Shown: positions 43,432 through 56,630, counted from the stretch's first letter. The stretch: 64,000 bases of DNA from Ephydatia muelleri (GCA_013339895.1 JABACO010000007.1:7140593-7204592), one strand, 5' to 3'. Notes: generated from the sequence alone by a model not told the origin. A program made the numbers and translations.

Positions 43432-44019
43432 TTTGAAGCTACCCCATAAATAAGAATAGATTTAATAATGTAAATTATAAGACCTATAATTCATAGAAAC
43501 TGATAGTGTATGTGTTCTTAGATATTTTCTTCATGAAACTGAATGTTAAATGTATTTTTTAGTTTATTGTGGTTGGATGTCTTGACGCTTTGTATTCACG
43601 TGAAGCATCATTTTGATGCAACGTTTGAACCGTTACATGCAATAGTAAGTTAGTGAAATGTAGGAAGGAGGCAAAGCATTGGAGGCCATGCATCCACTAA
43701 ATCTGCAAAATATTTTATTCCACCGACATCAGCAGGGTCATGACTAACGATCCAATACATACATAACAGTGTGGATACATATAATTTTAATGTGCAATGA
43801 TAGGTCTGTTAAATTGCAGTGAGTGAAGAAGTGTAGGAATGAGGTGAGGAGATAACAATATTGTAGTAGAAATGGACAAAATCCATATCTATGTATTGGA
43901 GGGTAATGTATACTCAGAATTATTAAGAGAAGTGTCATGTCCAACACACATTAATACAAACCCATGAACCTATAAGCACTAAAGCATCCACATGATGAGC
44001 GTCTTCATGTGTCTATCCT
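43432..44019. other. 3' flank of kinase gene
   Basis: A/T-rich, with an ataaataag segment 20 bases after the stop that could serve as a weak polyadenylation signal. No canonical AATAAA was seen nearby. No gene. Confidence 0.4.
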
Positions 44020-44107
44020 TTCTGATCATATGGGGAGCCATTGTAGTACAGCTCCACCCTGCCTTCAGTGGGGGTGGGGCCACTGGCTAGCCTAACGAGC
44101 TGGCGAC
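44020..44107 (-). CDS. SRCR-domain exon fragment (start of a domain)
   Basis: Minus strand after acceptor tttgtcctcacag. It reads RQLVRLASGPTPTEGRVELY then YNGSP, the usual start of a scavenger-receptor cysteine-rich domain, but then departs from the expected WGTVCDD and hits a stop. Either the exon is truncated or the real donor lies within it. Confidence 0.55.
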
Positions 44108-44354
44108 CTGTGAGGACAAAGATGAGGCACCACATCATCACATGCACAGGTGTACGAGTACTGCTACAACAGAGAGAAACATGCTGCAACATGAACACAT
44201 ACATGTCATTGTACAGTGCACATGTACACTGTATTTACACACTGATCATCTCACCATGCAGTGTGGTGTATACAGACACATGTGAGCACACATGCACACA
44301 CACAAGCCTATATTGTACACACACATACACACTCATGATCCTCTACCGTGTCAC

Positions 44355-44706
44355 ACAGTTCTCCAGAACACCTCACACCCACATCTTCCAAGTGCACGCA
44401 GTTGTGGATACCCCATCCTCCACTCAGGCACTGTCCCACGTTGGTCTCTGTACCAAGGCAGTTGATATCATACAGCCAGATGGGCTGATTGGAGCTACCA
44501 GCTCCAAAGTAGGCATTAATTGGAAAAGGCAACTGAGGTCCCAGAGAAGCCCAGCTGACGGCATATCACCTGGGTATCATCTACAGTCCAGAAGTCATCA
44601 CACATTGTTCCCCAGGTGTTGTTGTAGTACACCTCCATCCTCCCCTCCAGAAGGGAGGTGCCTCCCACCAGCCTGACCTGCACATTGATCACTGGAGTGG
44701 TTGTGT
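44355..44706 (-). pseudogene. SRCR domain with one-base frameshift
   Basis: Minus strand after acceptor cttcttccag. The first half reads [18 protein letters not shown], then WGTMCDDFW, and [14 protein letters not shown]. The second half reads [18 protein letters not shown], then CLGTETNVGQCLSGGWGIHN and VHLEDVGVRCSG. Together they make a complete ~100-residue SRCR domain of a secreted or cell-surface protein, with cysteines in family positions. The halves are in different frames: one base too many lies in the T run opposite 44,524-44,527. This could be a true lesion or a sequencing error. Likely donor gtagag follows GVRCSGELCDT. Confidence 0.8.
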
Positions 44707-45127
44707 CTGGAAGAAGAAAAAAAGCACAGGGAGAAGTAGAATGGTCAAGAAAGAAGGAAAAGATCAAGGGAGAAGTATAAAGGAAAGAAGCATTCCATTG
44801 GAGGAACATGGAAGAGAAAGAGGTATTGAGGATGAGGGGGGAGCTTGGCCCACAGATGCTAAGGGTGTGAGAAAGATACAAAGTGATTGTCAATGACCAC
44901 TTGGGGCTTTGTTGAATATAATTGAACACATAACCCACACACACATCATGTGCACATGGCACACATGCATGCAAATGCTGCTTGTGTCTGCTAAGTGTAC
45001 AAACTGAATGCTGACTGCCATTTTCTTTAAGCAAGGCAAGAAGAGAAGGCCATAAAACATGTACCTACAACACCAAATCATACACACATACATGTACCTG
45101 CAACACAAACAACATCCACACACATAC

Positions 45128-45267
45128 ATGTAAACACACACACACACACACACACATGCACATGCAGACACACATGCAGGTACACACACACAACACACAC
45201 ACAACACACGCACAACACACACACACAACACACACACACAACACAAACACACACACATGACACACAC

Positions 45268-45317
<50 letters not shown>
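45128..45317. repeat. CA microsatellite, interrupted
   Basis: Long CA/CAA array, with pure CA in the last ~50 bases. Cys/Val-alternating ORFs here are artefacts. Confidence 0.95.
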
Positions 45318-45318
<1 letters not shown>

Positions 45319-45342
45319 TCCACATACACAACGTATACGTAC

Positions 45343-45426
45343 CACTATCCAGTGTTGTGACATTGGCAACACCACCAGTCTGACATCCAGCTGTGGTGCA
45401 TGCTGCTTCCACAAAGCTGTACTGTA
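45343..45426 (-). CDS. Cysteine-containing exon of the SRCR gene (tentative)
   Basis: 84 bases between acceptor ctatactag and donor gtacgt on the minus strand. It reads SFVEAACTTAGCQTGGVANV. The exon size is a multiple of three. It may be an upstream extracellular exon of the same SRCR gene; the domain is not recognised. Confidence 0.35.
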
Positions 45427-46612
45427 CTAGTATAGGGAGAAGGCCATATCTACTGCTTCCAAGATATGCACATAGGCCCGAACACTACCCACTGCCGAAC
45501 ATACCCTACGCTACATAGTATACTCACCAAAACACCTGCGTCTCAGAAGATGAAAGCATGAAGGGCATACGTAGTTCGATCCTTGCATGCATCATTGTGC
45601 CGCTCCAGATCTCCAGAGCAAGTGACGCATAGCTGTATCGGTACAACTATATAATTGTAATTCTAATTGTCTTGATAGTTACGTAACAGCCGGTACGATA
45701 GGTAATACGTAATGAATGCGCGGTAGAAATTAATTTTTTTTGTCTTGATTGTAGTTTACGAATGGTTCATGGTATAATTTTATAAAGCACAGATTCACAA
45801 TCAGTCCGATTTATCGTAAATTATAAGCGTGTTTGAAATTCAATTTGAAAAAAAAAAGCAAGATGACAGCCTATATATGTATGGGCCATTTCTCCATATG
45901 GTTGGCCCTGTAGCAGAAGTGTGCAATGGTACTGTTTCACTTGGCAACAAAGCACAACTGTTCAATCATTTGTCAAAGTTTGGATGTGACATTGCATATG
46001 ACCATAAGTATCATCACACCCACAATCAGATGGATTTGACAATGCGCAGATGACAGTTTCAGTGGGAGCAACCTAGGCAGGAGACCTTAGATTAGTTAGA
46101 AATGAAGAAGACTCCCTCCCATGCATGTGTGTAGGGTATCAATCAAACCCAGCTGTACCTGGAGCCTGGCACCATCGGGAGACTCACAAACTGAGCAGAG
46201 AAACAAGACTCTGCCACACTCTTCTGCATATGAGATTTGAGAACCGACAACAAATTGGGTATGCATTACCGGTATTTAATTTTACACCAACTGTGCTCGC
46301 TCAATTGTCCCATATGGTACTTAGCAAAACAGTGCCGTATCCGTGGTCCACCACGTAGTGATCTATTCTTCCTTGATCGACAATCCATATCAGCGTCGTA
46401 ATTGCGCTGTGTCTAAAAACGAAATCGCACTAATTGAAACTGATACCTACGCAGTTTACTACCAGTTCGTGGGTACGAGATAGTAAACGTTAACCGTGCA
46501 GTCGGGTTCCGACGACTGCCGAGTCCGTTCCCGTTCGCTGTTGCAGAATCTGTTTAGCTCCTAGTATGGAACCGGTTCGACACAGTAAAAGTTGGAGCAA
46601 GTTTGATACCCT
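45427..46612. other. Stretch without supported gene
   Basis: Short ORFs at 45,829-46,053 and 46,125-46,358 on the plus strand have no recognisable motif or splice context. Nothing else seen. Confidence 0.4.
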
Positions 46613-47520
46613 CCCCCCCCCCCCCCCCCCCCCCCGTTTTGTCCGCAACGGATTGCCATACATACATATCTGTGCCTCAGATTCTGTACTACAACACACT
46701 CAGAAACAATATCAGATTAAAATGGCGACGCATATCACTCACGTGACGCCACGTTTGGTGGTCTGGTGGGCTAATGTGACGCGGCAATTACAAAGACATG
46801 TAATCAGGTCGCTGCATGAGTAAGGCCGCCTCAGCCTTTTGTGGCTAGACATTGGGTGTATAATTATACCTGTGTAATGCCGTAAATAGGCTTGTCGTTT
46901 TGAACAAGCCGTTGTTACTGTTTGACAGATGCCAAAGCATTCGCTTTAGTATATCATATGCGCATTCCTTGTATTGCAATCCAATTTGAAATGCAGCCGG
47001 TTTTTACAGCTCTACAGTTTATATGTAAGTTGAGAGTACGAAGCGCAGACAAATTCCGGCAGTATAGTGAATGCATGTTAAGCCCCCAAAAAATAATTTT
47101 CCGATTGCGTCAATGGATAGGTTGGGAGATCATAATGATATGGGATCAATTCCGTGAAAAGAGACCTAGTGCATATTACAAAAATGCCTTACGTTTAAAT
47201 CACCGGCTATAGCTTCGGAAGGGTAAATGCTATCGACTTTCCATTTTCAACACTTCATAACACACCATCTCTGTATGTGAATGTGAATGTATATTTTCTT
47301 AACAAGCTCCGTGTCGATGTTATGAGACCTGATTACCCATGGGGTTCGAAACTGCCACATCTTCAGGTAGGAGCGTTCAATTCGTTTCAAACTCAGTGTG
47401 TATGTTATAGGTAGAGGGGTCCTTTCGCTATAGAGTTTTTCGGTTCGTTAATTTCGTTACGGAGATACAGCTGTGCAAAGTTAAAGCACTTTCCAGCTCG
47501 ATGAGCGCCATGCATTATTG
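46613..47520 (+). repeat. Dispersed repeat, inverted relative to window start
   Basis: 46,613-47,310 is the inverted copy of 1-873. 47,180-47,500 is homologous to the left arm and loop of the foldback at 27,831 (shared cacatcttcaggtaggag and gttacggagatac). It begins in a C homopolymer (46,613-46,635). Confidence 0.8.
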
Positions 47521-49559
47521 TAAGCAACCCCGCGCGCGAGCGCGTTCCATTCTCCCAATGAACAATAATTTTCGATAACTTCTTTGTTCCGCCCATTCTT
47601 CGCCTAAAATTAAGCTAGGCGTTCGCAACAATTTTGCCTCACCCAGGCAGCGAGTTTATACCGGTGAATTAGTGGCAGTATTCAACATGGCGTGAGTAAG
47701 GCTATTGCTACGCACTTGCATCATCCTCTAGTCATGTAATAAAGCTTCCAAATTGCTATTAGTATAGCCCTTGCTAAAATTCTTGTCACGCCCACTCAGC
47801 TACGCTTGCAATGACATCGGTCTTATTTTTTACAATTTTCAGCTCACGCATAGTACATGAACATGCACTCATGCTGGCTCACACAGCCTTATGCACTTGT
47901 GCACACACTTGCATTGTTGTGTACATAAACCTGTACTCCATTGTATGACATATTGTTATATGCACAAGTACAGTTGACACCTCCCTCACGTACAGTACTA
48001 TAGGTGGCACATGATGATACACTCTCACACCACACTTTGTCACATGCACAGGATCTATTCCATTTAACTGTGTGCACTTTTGAGTGGGTTTATGTACTGA
48101 GCTTCTGTACCACTCTCTTAGTTATTCTCCTGCATTGTTGTTGAAGAATTCCTTACAGCAACTCCCTCACATGTGTAGCTACATGCAGCGTCCCATAGGA
48201 TGGATGACTGTACATGCATCGTGTGCTCATAGAATCGGTCCTCTATTTGTGCATACGATTCCCATAGGGTTGGTCCTTTGTACACACAGGTACCTCGTGT
48301 CCCTATAGGATTGTTCATTTGTGCATGCATTGTGTCCCCATACCACTGTATACATGCATGTGGCAAAGAATAACACTATATTTACCACAACATGCCTACA
48401 TATTCCTATGCACTCACCACATAATCTTTCTTTAGTGGAGAAGTGTGTAATAAAGCTTTCTTATTTGGCACAACCCCTCATCATTCTTTATGCCTCAGCT
48501 ATTGCGGCTTATGCTGACTTCAAGTCTCTTTTTGCCTACACCATATGGAGTGTGTGAACGTGCCCTCATACTGGTTCACACACCTGTGTATACGTTGTGC
48601 AAATGGCACTGTACAATTCTTGAGCACATCACTGCATACACACACACACACACACACACACATAAACACAACACAACGTATGCAACTTGACACATATGGC
48701 AACACCATAACACTCGATCTCTAATAATGATGATACACCCAAATACATTCAAGTGTAATGTCCGTATCTCTGAACGTTTCCTCAGCACAAGCGTGAAAAG
48801 CTCAAGAGGCAACTGATTCTATTCTCAATTTCTGTACCCTGCTTTAATACTCACTGTGGTTTTCCTCTGGATTTGTGCTTGCAGTCTTCTATAAATGCAT
48901 ACTCTTTCTCTCAGTTACGCTCATTATCTAGCACTCTAATTTTCACCTGTAAAAGCGTTTGGGAGTCTGGCAACAGCAGAACGATGAAATTGTTACTATA
49001 GCTTGCATATGTCTGTGTAAACTTACCATGGGCCCTGACCCACCACAATCTGTAACGATAGGTAGGTACAATAATGTAATCACCATAGGTAACAGCCTAA
49101 CCTGACAGGCCAACAGTACAATGTTGCACCACAAATTCAATGCAGGGAATTCAATAAGTGTTACTGCACTCCATCATCCAGATTTTCGTTCCTGGCCTAG
49201 CCTTCTCACCATTAGTACAAAGTAGGTCCCATCCCGCCCTTGCTATACCCTTCTAGGAGTACTTACACACTCACTTCATTCCCTGCATACATGTACGACT
49301 AGTGTGATCTGCAACACTGTGTGCTGCCTCTTCTTGATGGAAAACGATGCACCTCTATATAAAGTGTTTTTTGTGAAGGGTGATGTTCCTGCATGGCCTG
49401 TGGCAATGAAGTTTATTGTACATGTAGCTACCTATCATGCAGATTGTGGCAGGTCAGGGCCCACTGGTAAGTTTACACAGACACAAGTAGCAAGTTAAAG
49501 TTTAATATTCATCATCCAACCCTGCACCTGACCATGGAATCCCTTATGATTTGTCCTCT
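47521..49559. other. Stretch without supported gene
   Basis: 47,750-48,900 has the same flavour as 6,535-7,345 (tagcccttgctaa, CA-rich stretches, ttccctcag-like end) and may be a strongly diverged copy. 48,640-48,662 is a CA repeat. No protein supported. Confidence 0.4.
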
Positions 49560-50320
49560 ATTCTCTTTAATGCGGCCATCAAACTACTCTAACATGCTGA
49601 AGTATCAATATCTACCCCTTGAAGCATTACCTATCTGCATGCTGAGTATCGTGGTTGAGTTTGGCCCATAATGGGGGCAGGCGACTGCCACAGTCAGGCT
49701 TGTAGCAGCTGTGCCTTGTACCGCTGAGCCTACAGGGACCAAGGGGTGACGCTGGTCACCATTGGGTCGGCCTGTGTCCCAAACCGAGATGTTGGTCATG
49801 GTTTGGGGCTGTCCCAGGGTATAATCCCAACACAACACCACCAGTTATACTTGCTTCCCTAAAATTATTTCAGACTTAAGCGGAGATGTAACCGATACAT
49901 CAAAAGCTGCATGCGTGCAGCTTTACCACTCAATCCCCATGCAGTTGTCCATACCGGTATCAGCGGGGCGCATTTTCTTGTGGTGTTGCCCAAGTGACAA
50001 CCCCCAAAATGGTTGGAGATTTGGATACGGTTTCAGGCTTGTGGAGTACATTACATCAGTTAGGCATGGGTACATACAAGTGGGTATAAGTTACTGGGCA
50101 GCAGCCATGGTTCTGGTGTCTGATGGGTGAGTCAGGGGGTGACGAGTGTACGTCTTGTATGCTGAGCTTCTCCATCTGACCAGCATCTGAATAGTGTCTG
50201 AAGGGAGGCCTGCCCTGGCTGCACCAATGTGCATATTGTGTGTATTGAATTTGGCTGCATCGAAGCCACATTGCTCTATCAGGTGTAGGAAGGTCGAGGG
50301 GAAGAACATTGGCTGTGAGG
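49560..50320 (-). mobile_element. DIRS-like family B remnant, 3' half
   Basis: On the minus strand, 50,309-50,120 encodes a recombinase end: FLHLIEQCGF, HNMHIGAARAGLPSDTI and VRWRSSAYKTYTRHPL. This parallels family A but with His in place of the HxxR Arg. 49,850-49,600 carries the non-coding flank with gggacacaggccgacccaat, the counterpart of family A's 3' flank. Decayed. Confidence 0.72.
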
Positions 50321-51700
50321 CATCCTATCCCTGTAGTGGAAGAGTGGTGCCTCCATTGCTGACACAGCGAAACCATTACATTGAGACGGTAACGTCTCAT
50401 TACGTGACCTTACCCGTCACTCAGATGTAGGCGGATACCGTTGATATCAATACCAACGGTCCGTCTGTGGACGGAGAGTGGACGGCAACGTCCTTCCCCT
50501 CCGTCGCTCTGTCACGTCTTTAAACGTTATAATCCGTCAGTCCGGGAAATCCACGGTTAAAGGCGGTTCGCTTTTTACCGCATCGTACCGTCGGTACGTA
50601 AGGTTGGATTTCTGTCTACCGGTACTACAGCGGTACCGCTTCTACTTTCTATCCATGCAGCTCTATCGTATACGTGCACCATCCCATTCACTTTTCTCAG
50701 GGTTAGTTCTTCAAAAAACCATATACAAATACAAATGCATATAAAAAGGAAGAGCAAGTGTCAGTTTTACTTGGTCTCCACATTAGGCAAAAGCCGGATT
50801 CCGTTCTGTTGAAAGATATTTATGTATAGCATCAATCATGAATGCATGAACCACTGAAGTACTTGCTTACACATTTGCGCGATGACACTGGCACAAACGT
50901 GGAACCACTCACGTCATCAAACGTTCATCTTGTGTAAAAAGTCACAGATGAGAAAAAAAGTGACCCTTGTACATACCTCATTGCGTTCCAAAGCCAAAAA
51001 AAAAAAAAGGTGGCTGGGTAGAGGAAATACAATTAAATAACGTACCAATAATACGTTACACCTACTAATATGTGTTCGCGTTACAACCTATTCCTGTAGA
51101 TGGAAGAAAAGTGGTTGTGATATCTTCGACACCCCAAAAATGGCACTTACGCAGCACTCATGTCTTATCATCAGTATGTGGCGAATCAACAAATTTATTC
51201 GGATCCATAAGTTCCACGCCAATCTTTGAACCTGAAAGTTGCTATAGAGGAGGACAAAGACCGATAGCGAACGCTTACCATATCGTGCTCTTTGCTGCGC
51301 CTGATGCACGTTGTACTTTGGCGCCAAAATAGGTTGCGATAAAATAGGCAACATCCATCGGCTACACCACTGTTTCCCCGCCAAAAACCTATTATTAATA
51401 GTCACGTGAATTGGTCAAGGGACAGTTATAGTTGAATTAACCAGCAACTGTCAATCAATTGCAAATAGCGAGCTTATACCGCTTGTTATTGGTATGCGAT
51501 GTGTTGCCATGGCAATGAGGTAACAGTCCAGTACATGTATGTGCGATTTAAATCTTTTATCAGCCTTGAAATTGATTCATTAAGGTCCAATACAAGAATG
51601 CAGAACATACACCATGCACATGGAATCAGTTTTAGTTTGAGTGAGGATGGAAGACATAATCCTTTATCTCTACACATGTAAAGAATGAACTAAGTACTTC
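50321..51700. other. Stretch without supported gene
   Basis: 50,370-50,645 is unusually rich in ccgt/acgg motifs and begins gacacagcgaaacc, resembling 57,420-57,630 inverted. It may be a hAT-type MITE. The rest shows nothing I recognise. Confidence 0.4.
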
Positions 51701-51704
51701 TATA

Positions 51705-52545
51705 ATGTTGCACACAGCCACACACACGTCACACAAACAGGCACACATCACACACAGGCACACATCACACAAGGCATACATCACACATAAGCACACATCA
51801 CACATAGGCACACATCACACAGAGGCACACATCACACAGAGGCACACATCACACAGGATACATAACACAGAGGCACCATCACACAGGTACACATCACACA
51901 GGCACACATCACACAGGCACACATCACACAGAGGCACACATCACAGAGGCACTCATCACTAAGGCTACAAACACACACAGGCACACATCACACACAGTCA
52001 CACATCACGCACAGGCATGCACACATCGCACCAACAGGCACACATCACACAGGCACACATCATACAGGCACACATCACACAGTCACACATCAACAGACAC
52101 ATCACACACAGGCACACATCACACACAGGCACACATCACACAAACAGGCACACATCACACACAGGCATACATCACACATAGGCACAAATGACACACAGGC
52201 ACAAATCACAAAGGCACACATAATAAAGAGGCACACATCACACATAGGCACACATCACACATCTCACACAGGCACACATCACACACAGAGGCACACATCA
52301 CACAGGCACACATAACACAGAAGCACCATCACACAGGTACACATCACACAGACACACATCATACACAGGCACACATCACACAAACAGGCACACATCACAC
52401 ACAGACATACATCACGCACAGGCACAAATGACACACAGGCACAAATCACACAGGCACACATAGGCATAAATCACACATCACACAGGCACACACAGAGGCA
52501 CACATCACACAGGCACACATTACACAGGCACATGTCACACACCAC
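51705..52545. repeat. Degenerate CACACATCA tandem array 1
   Basis: Units of about 15-20 bases around ggcacacatcacaca, with many variants (aggc, agagg, aaacagg linkers). ORFs through it (His/Thr-rich) are artefacts. Confidence 0.93.
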
Positions 52546-52919
52546 AGCAATTCGGCCGTCCGCACGCGGGTGATTACAAACTACGTATTCAGTCATGCAT
52601 CCGTGCATATCACAAAGCGTGCACTCACGATTAACGTAGTCCCATTATTTTTAAAACTTCACCGCCCAATCCTGTACGGGAATATCATTAAACAGCCATT
52701 TAACCCTCTCCTCACGTATGATTGAATTTGAATTCGAATACCTCTTTTAAGTTTACAACACGCCGCTGCAGTAGAGGACAGGTCCCATGAATTTTTAATT
52801 AAGGTATGTGAGGTCAAAAAAAGCTAGTTTTCTAATGCCTGAAACCGAAAACAATGTGCACTCGTTGTCGCTCAGGGGTCAGAACAAGGCTACTATAGCT
52901 AGTTGTATGTACTCACATT

Positions 52920-53790
52920 GGTCTGAGGCCTCACCACAGTGGTCTTCTTAGGGTGATGTGATTCGGAAGGGTGTGGCTATCTTCGGTGAGTAATTTGTCT
53001 CTAGATCTAATAATGGTATACACACGGAAATGTGTATCACTCAGCACATTCATAGATGTCTAAATAATCAATGGTACATTTCATTGTATGTGACGCAAGG
53101 TTTGTCCAGTAAGCTTCGCATTGGTATGAGACATCACCTCAATGGTCTTCTGAGGGTCACGTGATTCTGAAGGGTGTGGCTATCTCAGGTGAGTCGTTTT
53201 TCACATACTGACGTGAGTATCACTACATTTCATTGTATGTGACACAAGGTTTGTCCAGTAAGCTTCACATTGGTATGAGACATCGCCCCAATGATCTTCT
53301 GAGGGTCACGTGATTCTGAAGGGTGTGGCTATCAGGTGAGTCGTTTGTTACTAATAATAGTATACATACTGACATGAGTATCACTACATTTCATTGTATG
53401 TGACACAAGGTTTGTCCAGTAAGCTTCACATTGGTATGAGACATCACCCCAATGGTCTTCTGAGGGTCACATGATTCTGAAGGGTGTGGCTATCAGGTGA
53501 GTCGTTTGTCACTAATAATTATATGCATACTGACGTGAGTATCACTACATTTCATTGTATGTGACACAAGGTTTGTCCAGTAAGCTTCACATTGGTATGA
53601 GACATCACCCCAATGGTCTTCAGAGGGTCACGTGATTCTGAAGGGTGTGGCTATCAGGTGAGTCGTTTGTCACTAATAATGATATACATACTGAGGTGAG
53701 TATCACTACATTTCATTGTATGTGACGCAAGGTTTGTCCAGTAAGCTTCACATAGGTATGAGACATCACCCCACTGGTCTTCTAATGACC
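52920..53790. repeat. 161-bp satellite, about five units
   Basis: ggtttgtccagtaagcttc recurs at about 53,099, 53,248, 53,409, 53,570 and 53,731: spacings of 149, 161, 161 and 161. Each unit has a cacgtgattctgaagggtgt segment, with minor change in one unit. The first unit is the most diverged. Confidence 0.93.
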
Positions 53791-54194
53791 TATGCAGCAC
53801 TCACTGGAAATGCATCAAGAATCTTTTCACCTATCAGAGTCATGTTAATGAATAGTTTTTCATATTGTTGACTTGGTTCTGAGTACAGTGCTACACAAGT
53901 ATATAACCACACACAATTACACACAAAGTTCATCCACCTGCGGCACAAGGTGTAAGAACGACTCAGAATGGTACGAGCATTAGCTGAGGCGACCAAAGCG
54001 GTCAGTCAATGCCTTGGTTATTTTGTATGAAGAAATGCATTTTTATATATTTCTTGGACGATGGTTTATGCTTCAGCTTGCCCTGGAGACTATATTATAT
54101 GTTCTGCTGCGTGATGTTATATATTATATGCATCGTATAAAGAGGCGGGGCACGCAATCGCTAGAATGTACCTCGTTCTCTCGGTGTCTTCTTT
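53791..54194. other. Stretch without supported gene
   Basis: Nothing recognised. Confidence 0.4.
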
Positions 54195-54331
54195 GGTGCC
54201 ATCCATAAATTACGTCACTTCGAAGGGTCCCCAGCATGCAGGGTGGTAGCAGCCAGTGTGACTATGTATACATGAAGCATACATCAGTATAAGAGGGGTC
54301 CATTTAGGTGACGTAATTTATGAACGGCCGC
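54195..54331. repeat. 137-bp MITE with ~35-bp inverted ends
   Basis: ccataaattacgtcac near the left end and gtgacgtaatttatgaacgg at the right are inverted copies. The symmetry continues to the gggtcc and ggggtcc segments. Confidence 0.82.
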
Positions 54332-55534
54332 TTGTCATATCATTTATACAAAGGCTCAGGATTCCAACTCCAACCTCCCATTATGGAAATGTCTTTCAGA
54401 ATGCCTCACGCTCTCAGCAGGCGAGGTCTGCACTCGCCATGTCATTAGTAAAACATCATGACGACGCATGCGGTATGCATTTTATAGCAGCCACGTGAAT
54501 CACGTGATGATTATTTTCGTCTCGCGTCGGTAAGTATGGCTCCACAGAATGTTTTTTTTGATAGGATGTATGACCGCTGTGGAACACTACATCTTCCACT
54601 GTAAGTCAGAGAGGTGCCATTTTATTCCAAAATCGTCAAACGAAAGCCAGGTGAGTTACCTTTAGCCTACGCTCGTTTTGAATTGAAAGCTTTGCTTGTC
54701 AGGAAATTGTGTATTGGGATAACGTTCTGCGAAGCAATTCAGGCAGGTTGTTGGTTAGAAAGAACGGCCGGCTACGCTACACAGCGAGGTAAGCTGTCAA
54801 TTACGTGTTTTTGTGTGGCATTTTGTTTGCTTCCAAGGCGTAACGTCGGGAACAGAATAATGGTGTTCTCTACTGCATTATGGCAGAAATGTTGGATTCC
54901 TTGATCTACCTGAAACATCCTGGCTGAACAAGAGCGCTAAAACGTACGTGATGTAACAGCACCTCGTTATTGTTACCCTTTTCCTTTCGCTCAAATGGCG
55001 GTGTATTCTACGTGCATTCGGGTTGACAGCAGTGAACTATTCTAAAGAAAGACCTGTGTTGTGGAAGTCAGATGTTACAACGTCACCATCAACTGCTGGG
55101 AGGTAAGGCCATTGTTTGGTAAAAGTGTTGTTTCAGTTATGTTTTCTTTTCTACGAACAGGTTTGTTCTCTTATCAACTTTCTCTGTTTCATATTTGTAA
55201 ACTTGAAACATTAAATTTTGATCAATAACCTGAGAAATAATGATAGTATTAACTAGTATATTTAACTTTCCTTACGTCAGACGATAGTTCTATATTGCGC
55301 GTACACGGTAGGTTCCTCGGTCACGTACAAAATTGCACGTTCGCGCGCGACGTTGCTCTCGAATTACCCCGTGCGCATACAAATAATCCTCCGGGATCGA
55401 GAAATCATTCGTATGAAATCGGTCCACTCACGATTTCGAGAGCACATGGCGCGCAAAATTCGGAAGCACGCTCTTCCGGGTGATATTGCGTGCTGTCACG
55501 GGCCCGGAATCAAAGCCCTGAATTGCTGTGCACA
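54332..55534. other. Stretch without supported gene
   Basis: Open frames at 54,614-54,904 and 55,295-55,483 have no known motif. Splice context is unclear, so no gene is called. Confidence 0.35.
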
Positions 55535-56100
55535 GACACACATCACACATAGACACTCATCACTAAGGCTACATATCACACAGAGGCACACATCACACAC
55601 ATCACACACATGCACACATCACACACATGCACACATCACACACATGCACACATCACACACATGCACACATCACACACATGCACACATCACACAGGCACAT
55701 ATCACACACGTTACACATATTGGCACACATTACAGACAGGCACACATCACACAGAGGTATGCACACAGACACACATATCACACAGCCACACATCACACAC
55801 AGACACACATCACATATAGGCACACATCACTAAGGCTACAGGCACACATGGCACATAGGCACATATCACACACAGGCACACATCACACACAGGTTACACA
55901 TATTGGCACACATTACACACAGGCACACATTACACAGAGGCACACATCACACAGAGGCACACATCACACAGAGGCATGTGTATATCACACACAGGCACAC
56001 ATCACACGCAGGCATACATCACACACAGCCACATCACACACAGGCACATCGCACATAGGCACACATCACACAAGCACACATCTCACACAGGCACAGGCAC

Positions 56101-56324
56101 AGGCACACATCACATAGGCACACATCACATAGGCACACATCACATAGGCACACATCACATAGGCACACATCACATAGGCATACATCACATAGGCACACAT
56201 CACATAGGCACACATCACATAGGCACACATCACATAGGCACACATCACATAGGCACACATCACATAGGCACACATCACATAGGCACACATCACATAGGCA
56301 CACATCACATAGGCACACATCACA
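56101..56324. repeat. 15-bp minisatellite, ~15 units
   Basis: aggcacacatcacat repeated about 15 times with one substitution (near 56,176). On both strands it gives a 5-residue periodic frame. Confidence 0.95.
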
Positions 56325-56630
56325 CACAGGCACACATCACACACACAGGCACACATCACACACAGAGGCACACATCACACACAGCCACACATCACGCACA
56401 GGCACTCATCACTAAGGTTACACATCACACACAAGCACACATCACACACAAGTTACATATTGGCACACATCACACACAAGGACACATCATAAACAGAGAA
56501 ACACATCACACAGGCACTCATCACTAAGGCTACACATTACAGAGAGGCAAACATCACACACGGGCACTCATCACACACAGCAATACATCACACAGAGGCA
56601 AGTGCACATTACTCAGAGGCACACATCACG

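Noticed and set aside
44890..45414. Long Cys/Val-alternating minus-strand ORFs (also near 36,037-36,292 and 48,520-48,812)
   Set aside because: They are translations of CA/TG microsatellites; any frame of such DNA stays open.
45560..45600. tRNA-like T-arm (gttcgatcc)
   Set aside because: No cloverleaf could be drawn around it.
45829..46358. Two small plus-strand ORFs
   Set aside because: No motif, no splice partner, length within chance expectation.
50370..50645. hAT-type MITE in the ccgt-rich stretch (and 57,460-57,630)
   Set aside because: Resemblance between the two is clear at one end only; the other end and a target duplication could not be fixed, so it is not called as an element.
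52920..53790. CRISPR or regulatory array reading of the 161-bp repeats
   Set aside because: Units are continuous with no variable spacers; a satellite explains them.
56101..56324. CRISPR-like repeat array
   Set aside because: Head-to-tail minisatellite without spacers, in a eukaryotic setting.
55353..56527. His/Thr/Gly-repeat ORFs through the CACACATCA arrays
   Set aside because: Open only because unit lengths are multiples of three; no start context, homology or splice sites.
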